Assembly: GCF_030622045.1 (NCBI RefSeq)
Contig: NZ_CP130886.1
Location: 2,803,557-2,867,556 of the forward strand
From: Planctellipticum variicoloris
GTDB taxonomy: Bacteria; Planctomycetota; Planctomycetia; Planctomycetales; Planctomycetaceae
Direction of reading: 5' to 3'
DNA length: 64,000 nucleotides
The translations under genes and the position numbers were made by a program. The notes beneath the pieces were generated by a model, which was given only the letters and a program-made list of their open reading frames with translations, was not told the DNA's origin and made no database searches. The stretch's first letter is position 1; every line of letters begins with the position of its first letter. Shown one piece after another: positions 24,861 through 33,861 of this stretch.

Positions 24861-26018
24861 TCATTGTTCCGGGCGGGAAATGACGGGGAGAGCGGCCTTC
24901 AAGCCTGTCGACGTACGACTGTACGCTGCAGCAGACGCAGAATCCGCCGCGGGGAGGCTGATCGAGAATGTGGTTCCGGCGCCGCAGACGCTGTCGCAGG
25001 CGATCGAGCCGCCGTGCGATTCGACGAGTCGTCGGCAAACGTCCAGTCCGAGTCCGTTTCCGTTGGCCCCTTTGGTCGTGAAGAACGGTTGCCAGACACG
25101 TTCGGCAATCGATTCCGGAATGCCGCAGCCGTTGTCGCTGACATCGATGCGGACGCGGTCTCCATCCTGCTGCAGGCTGATGCGGATCCAGCCGTCTTCG
25201 CGCCCGTCAATGGCATCCGAGGCATTTTTGATGAGGTTGGTCAGAACCTGCTGCAGCTTGAAGCGGTTGCCGAGGACGGGGGGGGCGTCCCGCAGTTGGG
25301 CGTGGACTCGAGTGACGTCGATCTTGCGGTCGAATCGGAGGAAGGAGACCAGTTCCTGAATCAGCTCGTCCAGCGCCAGGGGGCGTCGGTCGAATTCCTC
25401 ATGCTCCTGCCGGACGAATTTCTTGACTTCTTCGACCAGGGCCACAAGCCGTTCGTAGGTTTGCGTGGCGAAGCCGGCGATTTTTTGCATTCGCGGGTTG
25501 CCGGCAAACTCTCCCTGCATGACTTCGAGCAGGGGGAGCATGCAAAGCTGATTGCCCATTTCGTGGGCGATTCGAGCGGTGGCCTGTCCCAGCGTCGCCA
25601 ACCGGTCTGCGGCGATAAGCTGGTTGGTGAGGGTCTGATTGGCGATTTCGAGATCGTGGGCTTCGAACGCCCGCCGGAGGATCGCCAGCAGCTCGTGGCG
25701 TTCCCAGGGCTTGCGGACGTAGTGGAAGACCTGGCCACGGTTGATCGAATCGATCATCGCCGCGGGGTCGGTGTAGCCCGTGAGGAGGATGCGTTTGGTC
25801 AGAGGGTGTCGTTCCCGCAGGATTTCCAGGAGTTCAACGCCGGTCATCCGCGGCATGCGATGGTCGGCGACGACCACGGCAAACGCCCGCTCTTCCATCA
25901 GCTCGAGGACTTCCTCGGCGCTCTGGGCGAGGGTGATCTGGAAGTCGTCCTCGAAGGCGGCCTCGAAGACCACCAGATTGCCCACTTCGTCGTCCACGTA
26001 CAGCAGTTCCGGCTTCAT
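24861..26018 (-). CDS. Receiver-histidine kinase protein (REC-HisKA-HATPase)
   Basis: A 385-residue soluble protein. An N-terminal receiver (residues 4-120) carries D52 in VVADHRMPRMTG and the usual Thr/Lys region (LLTGYTDPA, VRKPW). It is joined directly to a kinase core with H152 in RIAHEMGNQ, the N box NLIKNASDAI, DNGCGIPES and NGLGLDVC. Relatives often act as the next step after a membrane kinase. The start codon overlaps the stop of the large kinase gene by four bases, so the two are translationally coupled and probably work in one relay. The C-terminal tail of about 25 residues after ISLPAADS looks unstructured. Confidence 0.91.
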   Translation of the reverse strand: MKPELLYVDDEVGNLVVFEAAFEDDFQITLAQSAEEVLELMEERAFAVVVADHRMPRMTGVELLEILRERHPLTKRILLTGYTDPAAMIDSINRGQVFHYVRKPWERHELLAILRRAFEAHDLEIANQTLTNQLIAADRLATLGQATARIAHEMGNQLCMLPLLEVMQGEFAGNPRMQKIAGFATQTYERLVALVEEVKKFVRQEHEEFDRRPLALDELIQELVSFLRFDRKIDVTRVHAQLRDAPPVLGNRFKLQQVLTNLIKNASDAIDGREDGWIRISLQQDGDRVRIDVSDNGCGIPESIAERVWQPFFTTKGANGNGLGLDVCRRLVESHGGSIACDSVCGAGTTFSISLPAADSASAAAYSRTSTGLKAALPVISRPEQ

Positions 26019-29000
26019 TGCGCCACGATCTCCAGAGGTCGCGAGACCTCGATGACTGTTCCTGACTTCGTCTCGCCTCGATCATCCGCGGGGACGGTGA
26101 TCGTAAATTCCGTGCCCCCCTCCGGAGGACAGACAAACCGGAGGTTTCCTCCGAGGCCTTCGACAATTCGGCAACTGATCGACAATCCCAGCCCCGTTCC
26201 GACGCCGACGTCCTTGGTCGTAAAGAACGGGTCGAAAATCCGGTTCCGGACCGAATCGGGAATTCCGCAGCCCGTGTCGCGAATGGCGACGGTCAGCCAG
26301 CCCTCTTCCAGACTGGTGCGGACGAAAATGTCACCTGGTCCGGAGATCGCCTGGCGGGCGTTATTGAGCAGATTCATGAAGACCTGGTTCAGCTCTCCCA
26401 GCGGACCGAAGATGCGTGCCGATTCGCAGTAGTCGCAGTGAACCGTAATGCGGTCTTTGAGTTCGTGGCCGAGGAGGTTCATGCAGACGTCGAGGGAGCG
26501 GTTGACGTCGAACCACTGCGGAACTTCCGCCCCCGGGTGGGAGAAAGTTTTGAGATCCTGGACGATGCGGGTGGCGCGTTCCGCACCGTGGAGGATCACT
26601 TCCGCCAGGCTTGAGATTCGCGTCAGCCCCCGGTCGATGTCGACGTCCAGCCTGCCGGACGCCTCGCGGGCGGTCAGGATCTCGCGGACGGCGCCGACCT
26701 TGCTCGCCAGGGGCTGAATGCCGTTGTAGACGGCGTTGATGGCGTTGTTAATTTCGTGGGCGACGCCCGCGACGAGCTGGCCGATGGAGTTCATTTTCTC
26801 CGAATGGACGAGCTGCGACTGCATCGCCTTGACGTCGCGGAGCGTCGATTCCAGATCGCGGTTTTTGACTTCCAGTTGCCGGTGCAGGTCGCGGACGCGC
26901 AGCAGCGACCGGACGCGGGCGCGGAGCTCCTCGGCGTCGAACGGCTTGACCAGATAGTCGTCGGCCCCGCACTGCAGACCCTCGATTTTCATGGAGGTTT
27001 CTGCGCGTGCCGTCAGCAGCACGAAGGGGAGATTGCACCAGCGCGCGTCCGCGCGGACCCGGTGGCACAGTTCGTAGCCGTCGAGACCCGGCATCATGAC
27101 GTCGGAGATCACCAGATCGGGGGTCAGACGCTCCAGGGTCTCCAGCGCTTCGAAACCGTCCGCGGCCAGTTCGATCCGATAGTGGTCCGACAGGACGTCG
27201 CCGATCAGGAACCGCATTTCGGGAGTGTCGTCGACGATCAGGATCAGCGGCGACGTTTCGTCGACGGAGCCCGCGACCGCGGGGATCGGGCGGGAGCCGG
27301 GGAATGTCTGCAGTTCTGCGAAAGTGCTTCGCATTCCCGAGGCGGTGGGGGAGATCGCGGCCGCCACGGGAACCAGCGGTTTGACGACCGGGAGCTCGAT
27401 CCAGAAAGTGGCGCCGCGGCCGAGCTCGCTGTCGACGCCGATCGTGCCGCCGTGAAGTTCGATGAGCTCGCGCGCCAGCGACAGCCCCAATCCCGTGCCG
27501 GAGAAGGCGCGGGAGCGGGAACCGTCGATCTGCACGAACCGGTCGAAGATCCGGTTGTGATCTTCGGGTTTGATGCCGATTCCCGTATCGGCCACGCTGA
27601 GCAGCAGCCGGTCGTTCTGGAGCCGGGTTTCGACGTGCACGGCACCGCCCTGCGGCGTGAACTTGAGCGCGTTGGAGACCAGGTTGCGGATGACCGTTTC
27701 GAGCTTGTCGGGGTCGGCCGAGGTCAGTGGCAGAGTGGCCTCAAGACGAGCGGTCAGCCGCACGCCGCGCTGCTCGGCGAGGGGTTCCGCCGAGCGGACG
27801 AGCGATTCCACGAGCCGATTGAGGTGCAGGCTTTCGGGGCGCAGCTCTTCCTTGCCGGAGCCGACGCGGGAGAATTCGAGGAGCTGGTTGATGAGTTCGA
27901 GCAGGCGCAGGCCGTTGAGCCGGACGACGTCGAGGAGGGAGCGATCGCGTTCCGGGAGGGCGTCGGACTGTTCGAGCAGCCGCTGCACGGGGGCGAGAAT
28001 CATAGTGAGGGGGGTGCGGAGCTCGTGGCTGACGTTCGAGAAGAATTCGGTCTTCAGCCGGTCGGTTTCGCGGAGTTTCCGGAAGGATCTCTGGAGAGTT
28101 TTCTTGCTCCGCATCAACTGTCGCGTTCGCAGACGGACCTTTTCTTCGAGGGTGGAGTTGAGTTCGCGGATCATGGCGTCGTTGCGGTTGAGCTGCTCGA
28201 CCATCGTGTTGAATTCGCGGGCGAGGTGGTCGATTTCGTCGTTGCCGACGGGCATCAGGCGCTCGTCGAGCCGGCCGGATTTGACGCGTTGCATGGCGGC
28301 GACGAGGTGGTCGACGCGGGTGGAGACCGAGGACGAGAGGAAGTGGGAGAGGAGCAAACCGACGGCGACGGCGGTGATGGAGATGCCAACGGTGTGTTCG
28401 CGCAGGCTGGCGACGGCCTCCATCTGCGAAGCGGGGTTCTGGACGATTTCAAAGGCGCGTTGATTGGCCAGGCTGCCGATCATCAGGGCGGTGATGGCGA
28501 GGGTCAGGCCGAAGCAGACGTTCATGCGTCGTCGCAGATGACTTCGCGGCAGGTCGCGGAAGTCGATTTGAACGCCGTTTGACAGGAGAAACGTGGTGCA
28601 GGTCGCCATCCAGCGTTCGGCGGCGAAGAAGGTCATGAGCAGGACGGCGGAAATGCCGACAAACCCGGCGGCTCCGATCTGCAGGAGCAGAAGGAGCGGC
28701 GGCGAATCGACGACCCAGAGCCAGGCATTGATCGGGAGGACGGTCGTCAGCGGGACCAGCCAGCTTTCGCGCCAGTGGTGCAGGCTGCTGAACATCGCGG
28801 CTTCGCGGCCGGCTCGATCTCCATCGGCAGGAGAAACGCCGTGTCCGGCGCGGATCTCTTCAATCACCCTGCGCAGTGTGCGCGTCTCGTACTGAGCGAG
28901 CAGCACCGTGGAGATGGTGGAGATGGCAATCCAGATTGCGGCGAACAGAATCAGGTGTTCGAGCAGGGCATGCGGCAGAGCCATGGAGAGGCTGACGAAG

Positions 29001-29158
29001 TAGATCGTCAGAGCGCCGCCCAAAAGGCAGAGCGGCCTCGTGATGAGCATCATCACGAGGACATACCACCCACCGCAGCGGTCCAGCAGTCTGTCGAGCA
29101 TCTCTACCGTCCGAGGAGTTCCGGCGAGACTCGTCGCTACTGCGAGCGATCTCGACAT
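26015..29158 (-). CDS. Membrane hybrid sensor kinase with two kinase cores (HAMP-HK-REC-HK)
   Basis: A 1,047-residue inner-membrane protein with about six hydrophobic segments (roughly 32-58, 64-88, 133-151, 155-178, 212-230, 257-275). A HAMP-like linker (278-330) and a coiled coil follow. The first kinase core has H378 in NVSHELRTPL, NLVSNALKF, DTGIGIKPED and GTGLGLSLA. A receiver (about 645-760) has the Asp in VISDVMMPGLDG and the Lys in YLVKPF. A second, complete kinase core then appears, with VAGVAHEINNAIN, NLLNNARQAI, DTGCGIPDS and GTGLGLSIS. Two full kinase cores in one chain is uncommon. The upstream Dxs/terpene-synthase-like gene ends 39 bases away and the next kinase overlaps by four bases. 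Confidence 0.92.
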   Translation of the reverse strand: MSRSLAVATSLAGTPRTVEMLDRLLDRCGGWYVLVMMLITRPLCLLGGALTIYFVSLSMALPHALLEHLILFAAIWIAISTISTVLLAQYETRTLRRVIEEIRAGHGVSPADGDRAGREAAMFSSLHHWRESWLVPLTTVLPINAWLWVVDSPPLLLLLQIGAAGFVGISAVLLMTFFAAERWMATCTTFLLSNGVQIDFRDLPRSHLRRRMNVCFGLTLAITALMIGSLANQRAFEIVQNPASQMEAVASLREHTVGISITAVAVGLLLSHFLSSSVSTRVDHLVAAMQRVKSGRLDERLMPVGNDEIDHLAREFNTMVEQLNRNDAMIRELNSTLEEKVRLRTRQLMRSKKTLQRSFRKLRETDRLKTEFFSNVSHELRTPLTMILAPVQRLLEQSDALPERDRSLLDVVRLNGLRLLELINQLLEFSRVGSGKEELRPESLHLNRLVESLVRSAEPLAEQRGVRLTARLEATLPLTSADPDKLETVIRNLVSNALKFTPQGGAVHVETRLQNDRLLLSVADTGIGIKPEDHNRIFDRFVQIDGSRSRAFSGTGLGLSLARELIELHGGTIGVDSELGRGATFWIELPVVKPLVPVAAAISPTASGMRSTFAELQTFPGSRPIPAVAGSVDETSPLILIVDDTPEMRFLIGDVLSDHYRIELAADGFEALETLERLTPDLVISDVMMPGLDGYELCHRVRADARWCNLPFVLLTARAETSMKIEGLQCGADDYLVKPFDAEELRARVRSLLRVRDLHRQLEVKNRDLESTLRDVKAMQSQLVHSEKMNSIGQLVAGVAHEINNAINAVYNGIQPLASKVGAVREILTAREASGRLDVDIDRGLTRISSLAEVILHGAERATRIVQDLKTFSHPGAEVPQWFDVNRSLDVCMNLLGHELKDRITVHCDYCESARIFGPLGELNQVFMNLLNNARQAISGPGDIFVRTSLEEGWLTVAIRDTGCGIPDSVRNRIFDPFFTTKDVGVGTGLGLSISCRIVEGLGGNLRFVCPPEGGTEFTITVPADDRGETKSGTVIEVSRPLEIVAQ

Positions 29159-29197
29159 CGGAATTGATCGGCCGGAGGAAGGGCAGCCGTCGGCCGA

Positions 29198-31273
29198 TCA
29201 GATCAAGCCTCGGCTGCCCAGATGCATACGGAAGAATCGCTCGTTTCCTTCGAGCAGTTTTTTCCAATCCAGACTGCGGATATCACGAGCCTTACGAATG
29301 TAACGATGGCGATGGCTGTGCCAGCGGCGCGCGAAATGCCGTTCGTGACGGCCGTCGACAACGGCGTCTTCGACAAAGTGGGGAGAGGGGTTGGCCAGAT
29401 CCGAGACAGTCAGGTCGCCTGAGACAACCGCCCGCGCAAAGACCCCGCTGGTGAAATCGCTCTGAGGAATCTCGCGGCGCCACGTGCTGAGCAGATTGCC
29501 GACGCGTCCCATGCACTGGAGTTGCCACAGGGCCTCCCGCAGCCGCCCGAGATCCTCCGCGGGAAATCCGGGCGAGCACATCAGGTCGAGCGTCGAGAAG
29601 CTCATCATGTGCATGGCGTGTGGGAGATACAGGTCGTGCTCGGTCGGATTGAGCAGATTCAGATGCCGGTTGAGGAGGCTCGAGTACCGCATTGTGTTGA
29701 AATACTGCTGCTGATCGAAGTTGAGCAGATCCGCATATTCCGCATACAGCGGGCACTCGCGAATCCGTTCGTGGTAGGTCGTCGCGAGTTCCCGAGTGAC
29801 CTTCGCCCAGCGCCTGTCCGGCGCCGACAGGCCAGACAGATCGACCCCTTCCTGCGGTTCAATGATCCGGAACAGGACGTCGAGCAGGGTCTCTCGCCCC
29901 TGTTCGTCGGCGACGTCGTCCAGCAGGACGCAGAGCATGATCGACAGCACTTTGGTTTCGCAGACGTGCTGAACCAAGTCCTCCCGGACGCAGGGAAGAG
30001 TCGTCAGATAGGCTCCGTGCTGACACCATTGCCACAGGTAGCGACCGCGCGGTCCCACCGTCGAGTAGGTCTGATACCAGGCTTCGATCTGCGGCGACAG
30101 GACCGTGGCCTGGACCGCTTCGTGCTCGTGCCTCAGGGACGAGAGAGAGAATCCGAAGCTGTCGAGCCCGGCGCGTTTCATCGGCTGATTGGGCGAGGAG
30201 TGAAGGTCTCGATCTCTCGCCGCAAATCCCGAGTTGCGGACGGACTGGACGATCTGATCGACGTGCGACTCCAGGGTTTCGGGAGTGATCGGGCCATGCA
30301 GCACGATCTGCCGCGATGAAGTCGGCCATCCGATCCGTCGCAGGGACCGCAGGATCTCTCCCTGGAGAGGTGTCAGGACCGACGATGGCTTTGCGCCGGC
30401 ATCGATGACGTAGAGTCGCTTCGCATCGCGAACTTCCCGGGCCAGGGTCCGGTGATCGAAGGGCGCGGCAAAGCGCAGGTTCAGCACCGAAACCGTTTGC
30501 CCGGATGCCGTCAGCCGACGAGCTGCCGCCACCGCCGGCGCGACGGATTCGCCGATCGCCGCCAGGACCACCTCGCCGCCTCGAAACAGACACTCGGATC
30601 TTCCGAACTGGATCGACGTTCGCGAGTCGGGAAACGCAATCGGCAGCCGCGGCCGTGCGGAAACGAGAATTGCGGTCGGCTCAACGGCGGAGGCGACCAG
30701 TGACACCATTTCCCGGCAGTCAAAGGGATCTGCCGGGACCATCACGGATTTCCAGGGGAGCAGGCTCAGCATTGAGAGGCAGGATTCATTGGGCGACAGG
30801 CCGCGGCCGCCTGCTTCGGAGTCGTCGTCCGGCGTCAAAATGACGATGAGCAGCAGGCGTGTTCCGATACCGCCGCAGATTTCGTCCAGGTGCTGGCGGA
30901 GCTGGCGGGCCGAGATCAAGACGACGACGCGTTGCTTGCGTCCGACGAGGGACAGCGCCCACTGCAGGGCTGAGCCTGCGTCGTTCTCTGCCCAGAAGAC
31001 CCTGCTGTCGCCCTCTTCCGAAAGCCGCGGGAGCAGGCTCTGCGGCACGAGCGACACGACAGTGAGCGGTTGCAGCCGCATATTCAGCCAGCCGTGCACA
31101 CCGCGGCACACAAAGTCTGCCAGAGTTTCCGAGTCCACCGTGGCCGGGCGGGCCTGATCCTGCTCGGGCTGACCACGGAGCACCTCGGACTGACCAAACT
31201 CAATATGCGGACGCAACCAGCCAGCCCCGGCAGGTTGCGAATCGCCCGTCCGTTCCCAGTCGATCTGGTTCAT
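29198..31273 (-). CDS. Fusion of Dxs-like transketolase domains with a class I terpene-synthase-like domain
   Basis: A 691-residue soluble protein from the ATG at 31273, preceded by GGGGAGG; an upstream in-frame start at 31348 is less likely. Residues about 90-350 resemble the middle and C-terminal domains of 1-deoxyxylulose-5-phosphate synthase: VMVPADPFDCREMVSLVA, then GGEVVLAAIGESVAPAVAAA, SVLNLRFAAPFD and KRLYVIDAGA. The N-terminal thiamine-diphosphate domain is absent, so this half is probably not catalytic alone. Residues about 395-690 form a helical domain with LLDDVADEQG (DDxxD, about 452-456), NLLSTWRRE (NSE/DTE-type, N593/T597/E601, usual second Asp replaced by Leu) and a C-terminal Arg-Tyr (HRHRY). 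These are the metal-binding marks of class I terpene cyclases. Product unknown. Confidence 0.75.
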   Translation of the reverse strand: MNQIDWERTGDSQPAGAGWLRPHIEFGQSEVLRGQPEQDQARPATVDSETLADFVCRGVHGWLNMRLQPLTVVSLVPQSLLPRLSEEGDSRVFWAENDAGSALQWALSLVGRKQRVVVLISARQLRQHLDEICGGIGTRLLLIVILTPDDDSEAGGRGLSPNESCLSMLSLLPWKSVMVPADPFDCREMVSLVASAVEPTAILVSARPRLPIAFPDSRTSIQFGRSECLFRGGEVVLAAIGESVAPAVAAARRLTASGQTVSVLNLRFAAPFDHRTLAREVRDAKRLYVIDAGAKPSSVLTPLQGEILRSLRRIGWPTSSRQIVLHGPITPETLESHVDQIVQSVRNSGFAARDRDLHSSPNQPMKRAGLDSFGFSLSSLRHEHEAVQATVLSPQIEAWYQTYSTVGPRGRYLWQWCQHGAYLTTLPCVREDLVQHVCETKVLSIMLCVLLDDVADEQGRETLLDVLFRIIEPQEGVDLSGLSAPDRRWAKVTRELATTYHERIRECPLYAEYADLLNFDQQQYFNTMRYSSLLNRHLNLLNPTEHDLYLPHAMHMMSFSTLDLMCSPGFPAEDLGRLREALWQLQCMGRVGNLLSTWRREIPQSDFTSGVFARAVVSGDLTVSDLANPSPHFVEDAVVDGRHERHFARRWHSHRHRYIRKARDIRSLDWKKLLEGNERFFRMHLGSRGLI

Positions 31274-32092
31274 TTCCGATCCGCCTCCCCGACAGTCCTT
31301 GCGGCCGATATTCCACACCCGGCAGGGGACATCCGCACTTGAGGACATTTCCCCAGTTTGTTTCCTTTTTTCAACTTCACACCCTAAGCAGGTCTACGGG
31401 TGGTGAAAATACCAGTTTCTCGGGTTTCTCGTTTTGTGCGGAAATTCGTTCTTCGACCGCAGAAAAACTTTCGCGCGCTCACCAAATCGGCTTAAGGCGA
31501 GCGGTGAGACTTGACGGAGCGGACGAACTCCGACCGCGCGAGGATGCCTCGACACAATCGCTACATCCCGATGTAATTACCGGACTTACAGACAACGCAT
31601 CTGTGTCGGTTGGCGAGAATTGTTCGACCATCGGCAACCGATCCGCGGGGCCGTGGGGCCACGTCGCGGCATCGAGCTCGCATGCCATCAAGTGGAGTCG
31701 CGTGAATTGGGAATGACCCCGGCTGATGGTAACACCGATGGATGGGTGTTTTGACGAGAATGAGGCGATCAAGCAACGTGGGAGAGAGGGCGATTGTTTG
31801 GCAGAGCATCCGAAGTATGCTCAAACGTGCATGTCTTTTCGATTCGGGTCTTGGGACGGGAAGCCGGTCCGGGACCGGGTGGAGTGCTGAATCGGGCGTC
31901 GCTGAGGAGTCGTTCCGGCTCCTTGCATCCCTGCCGCTGTCGGCTGATACTGCCGTGGCATCGGGAATGTCAGATGCGTTGCGATGCGGCTACGAAGCCG
32001 AGCGCGTCGTGCGCCGCGGTTTCGGCGATCTCCGAATCGCGCTCGACCGTGTCGGCCCACCGTTTCGGGTTCACTTTGAAAGGAACAGTGAT
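31274..32092. other. Long divergent intergenic region, no gene seen
   Basis: About 820 bases between two divergent genes. The part near 31340-31460 is relatively T-rich (TTTGTTTCCTTTTTTCAAC), unlike its surroundings, and may hold the promoter of the terpene-synthase-like gene. The frame of the downstream gene stays open back to 31742, but the extension has no family resemblance and the export signal begins only at 32093. Nothing else recognisable. Confidence 0.45.
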
Positions 32093-33682
32093 ATGCACCA
32101 TGTTCAACGCCGGCGGCAACTTCAGCGGGGGCTCGCCGCAGCTTGCCTGGCTCTGGGAGCTGTGATTGGAGTCTGCGGCCCCGTCCGGGCCGACGTGAAG
32201 CTTCCGGCTTTGTTTACGGATCACATGGTTCTGCAGCAGGGGCAGTCCAACCGCGTGTGGGGCTGGGGGGATCCCGGCGAGAAGGTCGAGGTGGCAATCG
32301 CCGGTCAGACGCATGAAGCGACGGCGGGAACGGACGGGAAATGGATGGTCAGCCTGAAGGCGTTGCCGGTCGGCGGCCCGTTGACGTTGACCGTCGAAGG
32401 GAAGAACAAGCTGACGATTGAAGACGTGCTGGTCGGTGAAGTCTGGGTCTGCTCCGGACAGTCCAATATGCAGTGGGCGGTGAAGCAGTCGACCGATGCC
32501 GACCTGGCGATCCTGACCGCCAAATTTCCGCAGATTCGTCTGATTTCGGTCCCGCAGGTCGGCACGCAGGAGCCGCAGCGCGATTTCAAGGGGGCCTGGC
32601 AGGTCTGCAGTCCCGCGACGGTCGGAGACTTCTCCGCCGTCGGCTACTACTTCGGCCGCAAGCTCCACCTGACCCTGGGAGTTCCGGTCGGGCTGATCGA
32701 CGACGCCTGGGGGGGATCGGCCTGCGAGGCATGGATCAAGCGGGACATTCTGGCCGCCGACCCGCAGTACCAGCCGCTGCTCGACCGTTGGAAGGCCATC
32801 GAAGAAAACGCCGGAAAACCCGAGACCGTGGCCCGGTACGAGCAGCAACTTGAGGACTGGAAAAAAGCGGTCGCGGACGCCAAAGCGGCGGGCAAGCCGG
32901 CCCCCCGTCAGCCGCAGGATCCGCGGAATCAACTGACCGGCAATGCCCGTCCGGGGAACATCTACAACGGCGTCTTGAAGCCGACGATCGGCTACGGCAT
33001 CCGTGGCGCGATCTGGTATCAGGGGGAGACGAACGCCGGCCGGGCCTACCAGTATCGCGAGCTGTTCCCGCTGATGATCAAGAGCTGGCGCGATGAATGG
33101 GGGCAGGGGGACTTTCCGTTCTACTACGTGCAGCTCGCCGACTTCCTGGCCGAGAAACCCGAGCCCGGCGAGAGCGCCTGGGCGGAACTGCGCGAGGCCC
33201 AGACGATGACGATGTCGAAGCTGCCGAACGTCGGCCAGGCGGTGATTATCGACATCGGCGAAGGGAAGGACATTCACCCGCGGAACAAGGTCGACGTCGC
33301 GCATCGGCTGGCTCGGTGGGCGCTGGCGAAGGACTATGGCGTCGACGTGGCGTACCGCAGTCCGGAGTACGCGAGCCTGGAGAAGCAGGGGGCGAAGATC
33401 GTGCTGAAATTCGCCCACACCGGGAAGGGTTTCCGTCCCTTCGACGTGGCTGATCCGGTCGGCTTCACGATTGCCGGGGAAGATAAGAAGTGGGTCCCGG
33501 CCCAGGCAAAGCTCGTTGGACCGGACACGATTGAAGTCTCCAGCCCGGATGTCGCCGTTCCGGTCGCGGTCCGCTATGCCTGGGCCGACAACCCGGTCTG
33601 CAACATGTACAGCGAGGAAGGACTGCCGCTGACGCCGTTCCGGACCGACGACTGGCCGGGTGTGACCGCGAGCGCGAAATGA
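32093..33682 (+). CDS. Sialate O-acetylesterase-like SGNH hydrolase (secreted)
   Basis: A 529-residue exported enzyme. The ATG at 32093 is chosen because the basic-hydrophobic signal ([19 protein letters not shown], cleavage near VRA) and an AAAGGAA site favour it over the open frame upstream. The mature start is [15 protein letters not shown], typical of this family, with an immunoglobulin-like segment to about residue 110. Catalytic block I is [10 protein letters not shown] (Ser), followed by [19 protein letters not shown] and the Asp/His region [13 protein letters not shown]. It removes acetyl esters from sugars such as sialic acids or hemicellulose-type glycans outside the cell. A terminator follows. 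Confidence 0.9.
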   Translation: MHHVQRRRQLQRGLAAACLALGAVIGVCGPVRADVKLPALFTDHMVLQQGQSNRVWGWGDPGEKVEVAIAGQTHEATAGTDGKWMVSLKALPVGGPLTLTVEGKNKLTIEDVLVGEVWVCSGQSNMQWAVKQSTDADLAILTAKFPQIRLISVPQVGTQEPQRDFKGAWQVCSPATVGDFSAVGYYFGRKLHLTLGVPVGLIDDAWGGSACEAWIKRDILAADPQYQPLLDRWKAIEENAGKPETVARYEQQLEDWKKAVADAKAAGKPAPRQPQDPRNQLTGNARPGNIYNGVLKPTIGYGIRGAIWYQGETNAGRAYQYRELFPLMIKSWRDEWGQGDFPFYYVQLADFLAEKPEPGESAWAELREAQTMTMSKLPNVGQAVIIDIGEGKDIHPRNKVDVAHRLARWALAKDYGVDVAYRSPEYASLEKQGAKIVLKFAHTGKGFRPFDVADPVGFTIAGEDKKWVPAQAKLVGPDTIEVSSPDVAVPVAVRYAWADNPVCNMYSEEGLPLTPFRTDDWPGVTASAK

Positions 33683-33716
33683 GCGAGTTAGCGCCGACGG
33701 AAGTTTGAACTCGGGT

Positions 33717-33755
33717 GGCAGCCGCGGAGGAGACTCTGCGGCTGCCAGCATTTTC
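33717..33755 (+). terminator. Rho-independent terminator after the esterase gene
   Basis: Stem GGCAGCCGCGGAG / CTCTGCGGCTGCC (13 pairs with one G-T), loop GAGA, then AGCATTTTCGG. It is 35 bases after the stop codon. Confidence 0.8.
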
Positions 33756-33861
33756 GGATTGATGGGTTTTCGATGAGTTTTCCCGGCGTCGCTGGAACCG
33801 CGGGTCCGCCCGCCGGATAACGAATCTGGCGATCCCTCCTCATTGTTCCGAAAGGCACCCT

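Noticed and set aside
23637-26432. Open plus-strand frame of 931 codons
   Set aside because: Antisense to the porin and kinase genes, whose motifs are unmistakable; no domain of its own.
24861-31273. Hopanoid or carotenoid cluster around the terpene-synthase-like gene
   Set aside because: No squalene/phytoene synthase, hopene cyclase or desaturase gene is adjacent; neighbours are kinases.
31742-32092. N-terminal extension of the sialate esterase
   Set aside because: Sequence before 32093 has no family resemblance and would bury the export signal.
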